From Roseithermus sacchariphilus (GTDB lineage: Bacteria > Bacteroidota > Rhodothermia > Rhodothermales > MEBIC09517), in assembly GCA_003285105.1 (NCBI GenBank), contig CP030158.1, positions 3,330,664 to 3,394,663 on the forward strand: DNA of 64,000 bases. The letters run 5' to 3'. The notes beneath the pieces are model-generated. The model ran no database searches and was not told where the DNA came from. It saw nothing but the letters and a program-made list of their open reading frames with translations. Shown here one piece after another: positions 8,293 through 17,575 of this stretch (its first letter is position 1; each line of letters opens with the position of its first letter). The position numbers and the translations under genes are program-made.

Positions 8293-9249
8293 TCAGGAGG
8301 CCAGGGCCGCGGCGTTGAAGATGCAACCCGGCTCCGGGGCCTCGTCGTGCAGGATGGCGCGGACGTTTTCCACCGTGCGCTGGCTCATCCGTCGGAAGGT
8401 GGCCTCGGTCAGGGCGGCCACGTGGGGGACGACCAGGACGCGCTCGTGCCGCAAGAGCGGATCGGCCGGGGAGGGCGGTTCGGGGTCCCAGACGTCGGTG
8501 GCATAGCCGCCCAGGAGGCCCTGGTCGAGGGCCTGCCGCAGCGCCGCCGGGTCCACGAGGCCGCCCCGGGCGGTGTTGACGAGCAGCGCGCCGGGCTTCA
8601 TGGCGCCGAACTGCGGGGCGGCGAGGAGGTGCCGCGTCTCCGGGGTGAGCGCCACGTGGAGGCTGACGACGTCGCTCTCCGCCAGCAGCGCCTCGAACGG
8701 CCGGTACGGAACCGCGACGTCCCGCGGCGTGCGGCTCCAGTAGCACACCTCCATGCCGAAGGCCGTCGCCAGCGCCGCCACCCGCTGCCCGATGTCGCCC
8801 ATCCCGACGATGCCGAGCGTCCGCCCGCCGAGTTCCAGGCCGGTGTAGCCCGCGCGCACCGCCCAGCGCCCGTCCCGGACGGCCGTAGCCAGGTCCACCA
8901 GCCGGCGGGCCAGCGCCAGCATCAGCAGCATCGTCTGCTCGGCCACCGCCTGCGTGGTGCTGCCGGGCGCGTTGACGACGGGGATGCCGCGCGCCGAGGC
9001 GGCGCCGACGTCGATGTTGTCCAGCCCGACGCCGACGCGGGCGATCACGCGGAGCCGGGGGCAGGCCTCGATCAGCGCGGCCGTCACCGGGCCTCGCCCG
9101 CGGGTGACGATGGCGGCGATGGGCGTCGTCGCGGCCCGCTGCAGGGCGGCGGCCTCGTCCCGGGCCTCCACGGGCTGCGCGAACGTTTCGAGCCGCGCCC
9201 GGGCCTCCGGGTGGATCGGTTCGAGGAGCAGGATCGGCAGGGGCTCCAC
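8293..9249 (-). CDS. D-isomer-specific 2-hydroxyacid dehydrogenase
   Basis: A 318-residue NAD-dependent dehydrogenase of the phosphoglycerate dehydrogenase/glyoxylate reductase superfamily. The dinucleotide-binding motif is GIVGMGDIGQRVA (near residue 144), the substrate arginine lies in NTARGGLVD, and the catalytic histidine in VVPHVAALTEA. The start appears to be GTG at 9249, seven bases after the VOC gene's stop; no ATG fits better. As last gene of the operon with a VOC protein, an enolase-superfamily dehydratase and an epimerase-like protein, it probably reduces or oxidises a sugar-acid breakdown product. Confidence 0.88.
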   Translation of the reverse strand: MEPLPILLLEPIHPEARARLETFAQPVEARDEAAALQRAATTPIAAIVTRGRGPVTAALIEACPRLRVIARVGVGLDNIDVGAASARGIPVVNAPGSTTQAVAEQTMLLMLALARRLVDLATAVRDGRWAVRAGYTGLELGGRTLGIVGMGDIGQRVAALATAFGMEVCYWSRTPRDVAVPYRPFEALLAESDVVSLHVALTPETRHLLAAPQFGAMKPGALLVNTARGGLVDPAALRQALDQGLLGGYATDVWDPEPPSPADPLLRHERVLVVPHVAALTEATFRRMSQRTVENVRAILHDEAPEPGCIFNAAALAS

Positions 9250-9255
9250 GGGCCG

Positions 9256-9762
9256 TCAGCGGTTGCGCGGGCCGTGGTAGAGCGTGGCGTCGTCGCTCTT
9301 GAGACCGCGGTCGTCGTTGCGATGGGAGACGTACAGCCCGGGGGTGGCCTCGACCAGCTCCTCGTCGTCGAAGAGGGCCGGGTCGATGGGCTGCTCCGGC
9401 GGGGCCGAGATCTCGACCAGATTGCCGGAAGGATCGCGGATGAACATCTGCATCCCGCCGTCGGGCAGCCGCCGCACACGGCCCCAGGGCGCCGTGTCGA
9501 TCCGCCCCATGGCCTTCATCCGCCGATAGACGGCGTTGAAGTCGTCCACCTGGAAGCAGACGTGACCTCGGAAGGAGTAGACGTCCTCCCACTCGGTCAG
9601 GTGCAGTTGCTGCTCGTCGTTGATCCGGTAGAACTGCGCCGGGTAGTCGAACGTGAACGCCGGCAGCGGCTCCAGGTCGAACGCCTCCTCGTAGAAGCGG
9701 GCGGCTTCGTCGAGGTCCCGGACGATGAGCGTGACGTGGTTGATGCGGGTGAACGTCGCCAT
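9256..9762 (-). CDS. VOC (glyoxalase/dioxygenase) family protein
   Basis: A 168-residue protein of the vicinal oxygen chelate superfamily. It starts MATFTRINHVTLIVRDLDEA, the classic first strand with a metal-ligand histidine (INHVTL), followed by RFYEEAFDLEPL, GHVCFQVDDF with a second histidine, and MQMFIRDPSGNLVEIS with the terminal glutamate ligand. The operon context suggests it acts on a carbohydrate-derived intermediate, but VOC proteins have very diverse reactions. Start ATG at 9762. Confidence 0.82.
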   Translation of the reverse strand: MATFTRINHVTLIVRDLDEAARFYEEAFDLEPLPAFTFDYPAQFYRINDEQQLHLTEWEDVYSFRGHVCFQVDDFNAVYRRMKAMGRIDTAPWGRVRRLPDGGMQMFIRDPSGNLVEISAPPEQPIDPALFDDEELVEATPGLYVSHRNDDRGLKSDDATLYHGPRNR

Positions 9763-9812
9763 GGCAAGCCTCGATGGGTGGAGGGGAGCGCCGCGGAAGG
9801 CCCGGAGGCGGG

Positions 9813-10979
9813 TCAGACCGCGACCGTGTGGGAGCGGATGAAGTCCGGGCGCGGGGTGACGCCGAGGCCGGGGCGCGTCGGCGCGGAGAACCGCCCGTCC
9901 TGTGGCTGGATCGGCTCCTCGACCAGGTCGTGCAGCATCGGGTTGTGGCCGAGGGAGAACTCCAGGATCGTCGCGGCCGGGGCGGCGAAGGCCACGTGGA
10001 GCCCGGCCATGAACGAGAGGGCCGACCCCCAGAGGTGCGGGGCCAGGCGGAGGCCGTAGGCATGGGCCAGCGCAGCCACGCGCATGGCCTCGGTGATGCC
10101 GCCCACGATGGCGCAATCCGGCTGGAGCACGTCCACCGCCCGGGCCTCGATCAGGTCGCGCATGTCGAAGCAGGTGAACTCGCTCTCGCCCGCTGCGATG
10201 GGGATGGCCGTGGCAGCGCGGACCTCCGCCTGCCCCCGGCGGTTGTCGGGGCTGACGGGCTCCTCGAACCAGTCCAGCCCGGCCGGCTCGACGAGGCGGC
10301 AGAAGCGTTTGGCTTCAGGGACGCTGAACGTGCCGTGGGCGTCGGCCATGATGCCGATTCCGGGGCCGAGGGCTTCGCGGGCGGCGAGGACGCGGGCGGC
10401 GCTCGCCTCCGGGCTGCCGTCCATCACCCCGACGCGCATCTTGACGGCTCCGAAGCCGCGGTCGACGTACCCCTGCAGCTGCCGCCCGATGTCGTCGACG
10501 CCGGCCCACCCGCCGCTGGCATAGGCCGGCATGGTATCCCGGCAGGCGCCGCCCAGCATGTCCACCACGGGCACGCCGAGCGCCTTGCCGCGCAGGTCCC
10601 ACAGCGCCGTGTCGATGCCGCTGATGGCCGCGATGCGCGTGCCGCGCCGACCCAGCTCGGGGAAGGTGCGGCCGCGGTCCAGGGCGTACCCGGCCCGCAC
10701 GCCGTTGTACATCGCCGTCCACAGCCGGGTGATGGCGCGGGCGTCCTGGCCGATCAGCAGCGGGCGCAGCTCGTGCCGGATGCAGGCGACGAGCGAGGCG
10801 CATTCCCCCGCGCTGCCCACCGCCGCCTTGGCCTCGCCGTATCCCGTCAGGCCGTCCTCGGTCGTCACCGAAACCAGCGTCATGTCGAACCACGCGAGCC
10901 GTCCGTAGTCGGAGACGTGTTGCCGTTCGGGAGGGATCGGCGCCCGAAGCCAGTGGGCGGTGACATCGGCGATGCGCAT
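9813..10979 (-). CDS. Enolase-superfamily sugar-acid dehydratase (mandelate racemase-like)
   Basis: A 388-residue enzyme with the N-terminal capping domain and a TIM barrel. Metal ligands are visible as the Asp in IMADAHG, the Glu pair in DWFEEPVSP and the Glu in AAGESEF. The general acid-base histidine lies in APHLWGS. The usual KxK pair at the end of the second barrel strand reads VKMRVG, so the second lysine is arginine. Members usually dehydrate or racemise sugar acids. It overlaps nothing but lies four bases after the epimerase-like gene, clearly one operon. Confidence 0.88.
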   Translation of the reverse strand: MRIADVTAHWLRAPIPPERQHVSDYGRLAWFDMTLVSVTTEDGLTGYGEAKAAVGSAGECASLVACIRHELRPLLIGQDARAITRLWTAMYNGVRAGYALDRGRTFPELGRRGTRIAAISGIDTALWDLRGKALGVPVVDMLGGACRDTMPAYASGGWAGVDDIGRQLQGYVDRGFGAVKMRVGVMDGSPEASAARVLAAREALGPGIGIMADAHGTFSVPEAKRFCRLVEPAGLDWFEEPVSPDNRRGQAEVRAATAIPIAAGESEFTCFDMRDLIEARAVDVLQPDCAIVGGITEAMRVAALAHAYGLRLAPHLWGSALSFMAGLHVAFAAPAATILEFSLGHNPMLHDLVEEPIQPQDGRFSAPTRPGLGVTPRPDFIRSHTVAV

Positions 10980-10982
10980 GGG

Positions 10983-11867
10983 TCAGAGCAGCGGGCGGAG
11001 CGTTTCGATAGAGCGGCGGGTCAGCATGGTGTAGAAGCGCTCGGAGATGATGGACGAGCCGTGATCCTCCAGGAACTTGCGCTCCGCCGGGCTGACGTGC
11101 TCCGGGTCGGGGTCGGTGGCGTACGGGTAGGGGTTGGCCGGGGTGCGATCCAGCGGCGGGCTGAACTCGACCGACAGGGCGCCGTCGTAGCCCGTGGCTC
11201 GCACGGCGTCGATCAGGCGCGGCCAGTCGAACCACCCCATGCCGGGCGCCATGCGGTTGTTGTCGGCCACGTGGACGTTGGCGATGCGGTCCCCGGCGGC
11301 CTTCAGCGCCGCGAAGGTGTCGGCCTCTTCGATGTTCATGTGGAACACGTCCACACACACGCCACACTCGGGGCCGACGGCCTCGGCCAGGGCCAGGGCC
11401 TGAGCCACGCGGTTGATGAAATACGTCTCGAAGCGGTTGATCGGCTCGATGGCCAGGCGGACGCCCCGTTTCCGGGCGTGGTCGTTGACCTCGCGCAGGG
11501 CCTCCACCGCCCAGGTCCACTCCTGCTCCGGGGTGCCGTCGGAGACGATCTTGCCCACGGTGCCCGGCACCACCGAGAGCACCTCTCCGCCCAGCTCGCT
11601 GACCATCGTGACGCAGGCCTTGACGTAGTCGACCGAGCGGGCACGCTGGGCCTCGTCCCGGGCCAGCAGGTTGCGCTCGCCGAGCATCAGCGTCACCGAT
11701 CCCCAGCAGCGCAGGCCGTGCTCGTCGAGCAGCCGGCGGACCGTGCGGGTGTCGTATTTGTCGGGTTCGCCCTGGAGTTCGATGGCGTCATAGCCGAGCC
11801 GGGCGATGCGGGCCAGCGTCGTCTCCAGCGGCTCGACCTTCATCCAGTTGTGGATCGCGAGGTGCAT
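10983..11867 (-). CDS. Sugar phosphate isomerase/epimerase, xylose-isomerase-like TIM barrel
   Basis: A 294-residue TIM-barrel protein of the AP-endonuclease-2/xylose isomerase-like family. Metal-binding residues of ketose 3-epimerases are suggested by AIEPINRFETYFIN (Glu), VCVDVFHMNIEE (Asp and His), NVHVADNNRMAPG (His) and LSVEFSPPL (Glu). These resemble D-tagatose/D-psicose 3-epimerases. First gene of the minus-strand four-gene operon; roughly 250 bp separate it from the distal end of the CRISPR array. Substrate unknown. Confidence 0.85.
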   Translation of the reverse strand: MHLAIHNWMKVEPLETTLARIARLGYDAIELQGEPDKYDTRTVRRLLDEHGLRCWGSVTLMLGERNLLARDEAQRARSVDYVKACVTMVSELGGEVLSVVPGTVGKIVSDGTPEQEWTWAVEALREVNDHARKRGVRLAIEPINRFETYFINRVAQALALAEAVGPECGVCVDVFHMNIEEADTFAALKAAGDRIANVHVADNNRMAPGMGWFDWPRLIDAVRATGYDGALSVEFSPPLDRTPANPYPYATDPDPEHVSPAERKFLEDHGSSIISERFYTMLTRRSIETLRPLL

Positions 11868-12118
11868 GGCGGGGGGAATCCGGGAAGCGGAGGCGCGTCA
11901 GTCCCGGCCGGGACCGACACCGTCGGGAGCGCTTCCGAACCTAGCACGCCGGATCGTCAGATGCAAAGGGAGATGGAGGTGGTCGTCACGTTGTCATTTT
12001 CAACGCTGACCCAGAGTTATGGGCAGAACTGGGCGACCGGAAAGATGGAGCCGGGAATGCAGTAGCCGGGAGTGATGTGGTTTGTCTCGTGGGTCTGGGT
12101 GGCTGTGACAGGGAGCAT
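11868..12118. other. Intergenic spacer before the array
   Basis: About 250 bp with no supported gene. It should contain the promoter for the sugar-acid operon on the minus strand, but I see no convincing -35/-10 pair. The part next to the array has no further recognisable repeat. Confidence 0.5.
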
Positions 12119-15100
12119 GAAGATGACCCTACGGGTGTGGGGATAGGCTCGTCATCGTCGAGTTTCCAACGTCGGCGTTCGCTTCACCCCCACGGGCGTG
12201 GGGACAGGCGGCGACGGCGACCACCAGCCAGACGGGCCGCCGGTTCACCCCCACGGGCGTGGGGACAGGTATGGATCGATTAGCTACCTTGATCGGCTGG
12301 GCGGTTCACCCCCACGGGCGTGGGGACAGGTAGGTGCGCTTTTGGTAGTGCTTCAATTTGTACGGTTCACCCCCACGGGCGTGGGGACAGGCTCGTCTCC
12401 CCGGTCACGGCGTGCCACATGCCCGGTTCACCCCCACGGGCGTGGGGACAGGTAGGCCCCGATGGCGCCGGCGGCCTCGTAGTTCGGTTCACCCCCACGG
12501 GCGTGGGGACAGGGGGTACCGCACGTATCTGACGCAGGGGAAATCCGGTTCACCCCCACGGGCGTGGGGACAGGCATGGCTTTCGAACTCGTGCTCATGG
12601 CATTTTCGGTTCACCCCCACGGGCGTGGGGACAGGTACGACGACGCCGCCAGGCTGATTGAATACTACGGTTCACCCCCACGGGCGTGGGGACAGGGCCA
12701 GCAGCGTGATGGCGTCGATGAGCTCCTGCGGTTCACCCCCACGGGCGTGGGGACAGGCGCCAGCGAGCCTCCTCCTCCGGGCTGTAGGGCGGTTCACCCC
12801 CACGGGCGTGGGGACAGGCAACCCATCGCCATGACACGCATCCTCCGCATCGGTTCACCCCCACGGGCGTGGGGACAGGGCGTCGGTGGGCTACCACACC
12901 GACAAGGGTGCCGGTTCACCCCCACGGGCGTGGGGACAGGAGCGGGGGTGTCGTGCAGATCCTCAACTATTACGGTTCACCCCCACGGGCGTGGGGACAG
13001 GGGCGGCACCGAGACATCGCCGGATCCATACTCCGGTTCACCCCCACGGGCGTGGGGACAGGAGGAGCCTGTTTGCCCCAGATTGCCACCCGCCCGGTTC
13101 ACCCCCACGGGCGTGGGGACAGGCTTCCCGCTGACCTGATGCTGCACGATGCGATCGGTTCACCCCCACGGGCGTGGGGACAGGCTTCCCGCTGACCTGA
13201 TGCTGCACGATGCGATCGGTTCACCCCCACGGGCGTGGGGACAGGGATATGCGCGTAGAAATTTCGCCTAGAGGCTTCGGTTCACCCCCACGGGCGTGGG
13301 GACAGGGGAGTAGCCGGATGACCGAGTGCTCCATCGACCGGTTCACCCCCACGGGCGTGGGGACAGGGCGAGCGTCCTGTTGCACGCAGATCTGATAAAC
13401 GGTTCACCCCCACGGGCGTGGGGACAGGCCTCCGCCGGCGCTATCCACTTTGGCTAAGTACGGTTCACCCCCACGGGCGTGGGGACAGGGCCACCTGCTG
13501 CATGACGTACTCCGTCGACTCCGGTTCACCCCCACGGGCGTGGGGACAGGTCATCGCCTCGGCGAGGGTTTTCGCCGCTTGCGGTTCACCCCCACGGGCG
13601 TGGGGACAGGGGGTCGGGGAAGGTGATGTCCTGGCTCGTGGCCGGTTCACCCCCACGGGCGTGGGGACAGGTGGCGCAGGCGCACGCCATCGCGACCGCC
13701 GTACGGTTCACCCCCACGGGCGTGGGGACAGGATGTCGATGCCTCTTGACACGGAGCTTCCGTGCGGTTCACCCCCACGGGCGTGGGGACAGGACCTCGT
13801 CCTCGCGCAGCACGATCCCGAAGCGCGGTTCACCCCCACGGGCGTGGGGACAGGTCAGGCGCATCTCTGACTTTTACCCCCCCCTGCGGTTCACCCCCAC
13901 GGGCGTGGGGACAGGCCGGTGGAGCCGGACGACGATCCGGCCGAGGCCGGTTCACCCCCACGGGCGTGGGGACAGGATGGCCGGGCAGGTCGTCGAGGCC
14001 GGCGCGGCCGGTTCACCCCCACGGGCGTGGGGACAGGTGCCCCGGCTCCCTGAGACGGTGGCGGATGGCCGGTTCACCCCCACGGGCGTGGGGACAGGAC
14101 CACCGAGGTGGCAACCGATTCGAGCTCCGTCGGTTCACCCCCACGGGCGTGGGGACAGGCGGGGCTTTCACGGTAATCTTTTTCGGCATGGCGGTTCACC
14201 CCCACGGGCGTGGGGACAGGCGGGGCTTTCACGGTAATCTTTTTCGGCATGGCGGTTCACCCCCACGGGCGTGGGGACAGGGTCATGCAACTGCGCCAGG
14301 TCGATCCCTCCACCGGTTCACCCCCACGGGCGTGGGGACAGGGGAGTTTGGGGCAATAGTTATAGCTCCGAAACCGGTTCACCCCCACGGGCGTGGGGAC
14401 AGGCGGGGCACCGCTCCTCGCAGGATCTCCATCAGCGGTTCACCCCCACGGGCGTGGGGACAGGGGCCCCAGCGCAGAACCCGGTGAGATATGTGCCGGT
14501 TCACCCCCACGGGCGTGGGGACAGGACGAGTCGCCCCCTCGTCCGTCTGCGCCATGGCGGTTCACCCCCACGGGCGTGGGGACAGGAGCAGTAGAGATCA
14601 TCCCATCACCTCCGAGATCGGTTCACCCCCACGGGCGTGGGGACAGGACCACCTGGGGCGGGCCGAGCGCGACCGCGTCTGGTTCACCCCCACGGGCGTG
14701 GGGACAGGGCTGCGGATGCTCTCGCTGATGCGCCGGGACGCGGTTCACCCCCACGGGCGTGGGGACAGGTCGAAGCCCTTTAAATGCGCCTATTTCCCCA
14801 ACGGTTCACCCCCACGGGCGTGGGGACAGGGGGTACGTGCAAGATTGCGCCATCGCTCAACGCGGTTCACCCCCACGGGCGTGGGGACAGGGTGGCCGAC
14901 CCGGCCGGGGGCGATGACCTGATCGGTTCACCCCCACGGGCGTGGGGACAGGCCCCTCGCACCGTCCGACACGGGAGAAGTGGCCGGTTCACCCCCACGG
15001 GCGTGGGGACAGGGGGTACGTGCAAGATTGCGCCATCGCTCAACGCGGTTCACCCCCACGGGCGTGGGGACAGGGTGGCCGACCCGGCCGGGGGCGATGA

Positions 15101-17208
15101 CCTGATCGGTTCACCCCCACGGGCGTGGGGACAGGAGCAGTAGAGATCATCCCATCACCTCCGAGATCGGTTCACCCCCACGGGCGTGGGGACAGGACCA
15201 CCTGGGGCGGGCCGAGCGCGACCGCGTCTGGTTCACCCCCACGGGCGTGGGGACAGGGCTGCGGATGCTCTCGCTGATGCGCCGGGACGCGGTTCACCCC
15301 CACGGGCGTGGGGACAGGTCGAAGCCCTTTAAATGCGCCTATTTCCCCAACGGTTCACCCCCACGGGCGTGGGGACAGGGGGTACGTGCAAGATTGCGCC
15401 ATCGCTCAACGCGGTTCACCCCCACGGGCGTGGGGACAGGGCAGCCATGTTGGAAGCCCACGAAATCGCAGACGGTTCACCCCCACGGGCGTGGGGACAG
15501 GGCGCCAGTACCGCGACAGTACCCCGCGCCCGTCGGTTCACCCCCACGGGCGTGGGGACAGGAATCCGACCCGGCAAGGTGTCCAGGTCAAATACGGTTC
15601 ACCCCCACGGGCGTGGGGACAGGCCAAAACGCTTTTTTAGATCCGCTACCGCGCCCGGTTCACCCCCACGGGCGTGGGGACAGGACGCGCCGCACCAGCC
15701 GCCCGCGCTCATCCTGCGGTTCACCCCCACGGGCGTGGGGACAGGTGCATGACCGAGGCGTACAAATCGACCCTTTTCGGTTCACCCCCACGGGCGTGGG
15801 GACAGGTTAAAAACCCCGTTAATCGGAATCGCTTCCGGCGGTTCACCCCCACGGGCGTGGGGACAGGGCATAGGTCTGATCCCGCCGGGCCAACGTTGTC
15901 GGTTCACCCCCACGGGCGTGGGGACAGGGGTATCGGCTGAGTTTCGATCCACTTAAGGCGCGGTTCACCCCCACGGGCGTGGGGACAGGACTTAAGGCTG
16001 ACTCTACCCAGGCCCCCATTTCGGTTCACCCCCACGGGCGTGGGGACAGGTAGGGCACGCTGGTCGACCAGCCCCCGCGCCACGGTTCACCCCCACGGGC
16101 GTGGGGACAGGTCCGGAGCCGCCGGGGGTGCCCTCGCCGGGGCCGGTTCACCCCCACGGGCGTGGGGACAGGTCATGGGGTGACTGATGGGACTGGGCTC
16201 TCTCCGGTTCACCCCCACGGGCGTGGGGACAGGGTAAGCACGTAGGGCCGCCGGGGACACAGGTACGGTTCACCCCCACGGGCGTGGGGACAGGTAGATA
16301 TTCCGGTAGGGAATTATCTCGGCCTGCGGTTCACCCCCACGGGCGTGGGGACAGGTAAAAACCCCATCAATCGGGATCGCCTGCGGCGGTTCACCCCCAC
16401 GGGCGTGGGGACAGGGGGGCCTGGCCACCGGCCAGGCATGTTCTTGACGGTTCACCCCCACGGGCGTGGGGACAGGTGGGGGTCATGTCGTGTGTGGGGG
16501 TCATGGCTCGGTTCACCCCCACGGGCGTGGGGACAGGACGGCAATCGCCGTAAAATCCGGCGTTCCGGCCGGTTCACCCCCACGGGCGTGGGGACAGGAT
16601 CTCAGCAACTTTCCTGTTTATTGATGCTTCCGGTTCACCCCCACGGGCGTGGGGACAGGCAAGGACGCCTCATCGACGGTCGTCGCGTCATCGGTTCACC
16701 CCCACGGGCGTGGGGACAGGGCACTCAGCACCTCGACTTCGCCCGCGTTGCCCGGTTCACCCCCACGGGCGTGGGGACAGGCACCTATACCCGAAGCGCC
16801 GGATGGGCTTGGACGGTTCACCCCCACGGGCGTGGGGACAGGCGCCACTGCTTGTCGCCGCTTGTGCCCGTCGTCGGTTCACCCCCACGGGCGTGGGGAC
16901 AGGTATTGTTCACGCCTTCGTCGAAACTGCCATCCCGGTTCACCCCCACGGGCGTGGGGACAGGAGCCTGCGCATCGAGGGGCTGGACACCGACGCCGGT
17001 TCACCCCCACGGGCGTGGGGACAGGCGCCGACGGCATGTACACGCTCGCCGTGCAGCCGGTTCACCCCCACGGGCGTGGGGACAGGGCGACCATCTCGGC
17101 GATCTGCCGGCAGACCTCCGGTTCACCCCCACGGGCGTGGGGACAGGGGCGGCATCGCAGAAGCCGATCAGCGCCAGCTCGGTTCACCCCCACGGGCGTG
17201 GGGACAGG
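12119..17208 (-). CRISPR. Type I-E CRISPR array, 84 repeats and 83 spacers
   Basis: Repeats are 29 nt with a 61-nt period. Read on the minus strand, the repeat starts CCTGTCCCC, has a 7-bp stem CCCCACG/CGTGGGG with a two-base loop, and ends in the handle GTGAACCG. That handle and the type I-E cas genes give the crRNA strand as minus. The repeat at 12119-12147 is degenerate and that at 12180 has one change, marking the old, leader-distal end; the leader is at 17209. Spacers are 32 nt except two of 31 nt (13551 and 16356). By eye 74 spacer sequences are distinct: two tandem pairs (13124/13185; 14160/14221) and a block duplication at 14587-15411 account for the rest. Repeats at 14680 and 15229 differ at the last handle base. 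Confidence 0.99.
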
Positions 17209-17272
17209 TCTAAAAAACGACGCCAAAAATCCCGATTTTGGGCAAAACGTTTCCGGTTGGGGTCTGCGCTGC
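17209..17272 (-). promoter_or_regulatory. CRISPR leader
   Basis: Only 64 bp lie between the newest repeat (ends 17208) and the cas2 stop. It is much richer in A and T than the surroundings and has a run of T on the minus strand directly before the first repeat. A near-palindrome CCAAAAATCC/CGATTTTGG occupies 17234-17252. By position it should hold the leader-end integration signals, and perhaps the array promoter, unless the promoter lies inside cas2. No clear -35/-10 pair can be named. Confidence 0.7.
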
Positions 17273-17575
17273 TCAGGGCTCCCGGCGTGGGTCGGGGTCG
17301 GCCACCATCACGAGCCAGATTCCTTCGTTCTCGTAGGGAAAGCGTCCTTTCGGGTTATGGACTCGCAGATCGAACCCCTGCTCGTTGTTCGTGGACCAGA
17401 TCTGCATGAGGGTGGCGTCGTCGTTCTCGGTGAGTTTCAGGCAGCGTGTCCACAGGTTGTCGCGCACGAGGGCGGAGAGACGACCCACGAAGACACCGGC
17501 CTTCACCTCGATCATCCAGCGGCTCAGGTCGCCCCGGGTCGAGGCTGTCACTCGTTCCAGGATCATCACGGTCAT
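17273..17575 (-). CDS. cas2: Cas2 (type I-E), integration complex subunit
   Basis: A 100-residue Cas2e protein. It starts MTVMILERVTASTRGDLSRW and continues with MIEVKAGVFVGRLSALVRDNLW, matching the E. coli-type Cas2 core, and NNEQGFDLRVHNPKGRFPYE near the C-terminus. With Cas1 it forms the complex that captures and integrates new spacers at the leader end. Its ATG overlaps the cas1 stop by four bases. It is the last cas gene before the leader and array. Larger in-frame extensions upstream overlap cas1 and are rejected. Confidence 0.95.
   Translation of the reverse strand: MTVMILERVTASTRGDLSRWMIEVKAGVFVGRLSALVRDNLWTRCLKLTENDDATLMQIWSTNNEQGFDLRVHNPKGRFPYENEGIWLVMVADPDPRREP

Noticed and set aside
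7112-10063. A 983-residue minus-strand ORF
   Set aside because: It runs out of frame through the dehydrogenase, VOC and ThuA genes and has no domain; a GC-driven shadow.
13465-16461. Short minus-strand ORFs with CPHARGGEP repeats in the array
   Set aside because: Again repeat translation, with no start signal or composition of its own.
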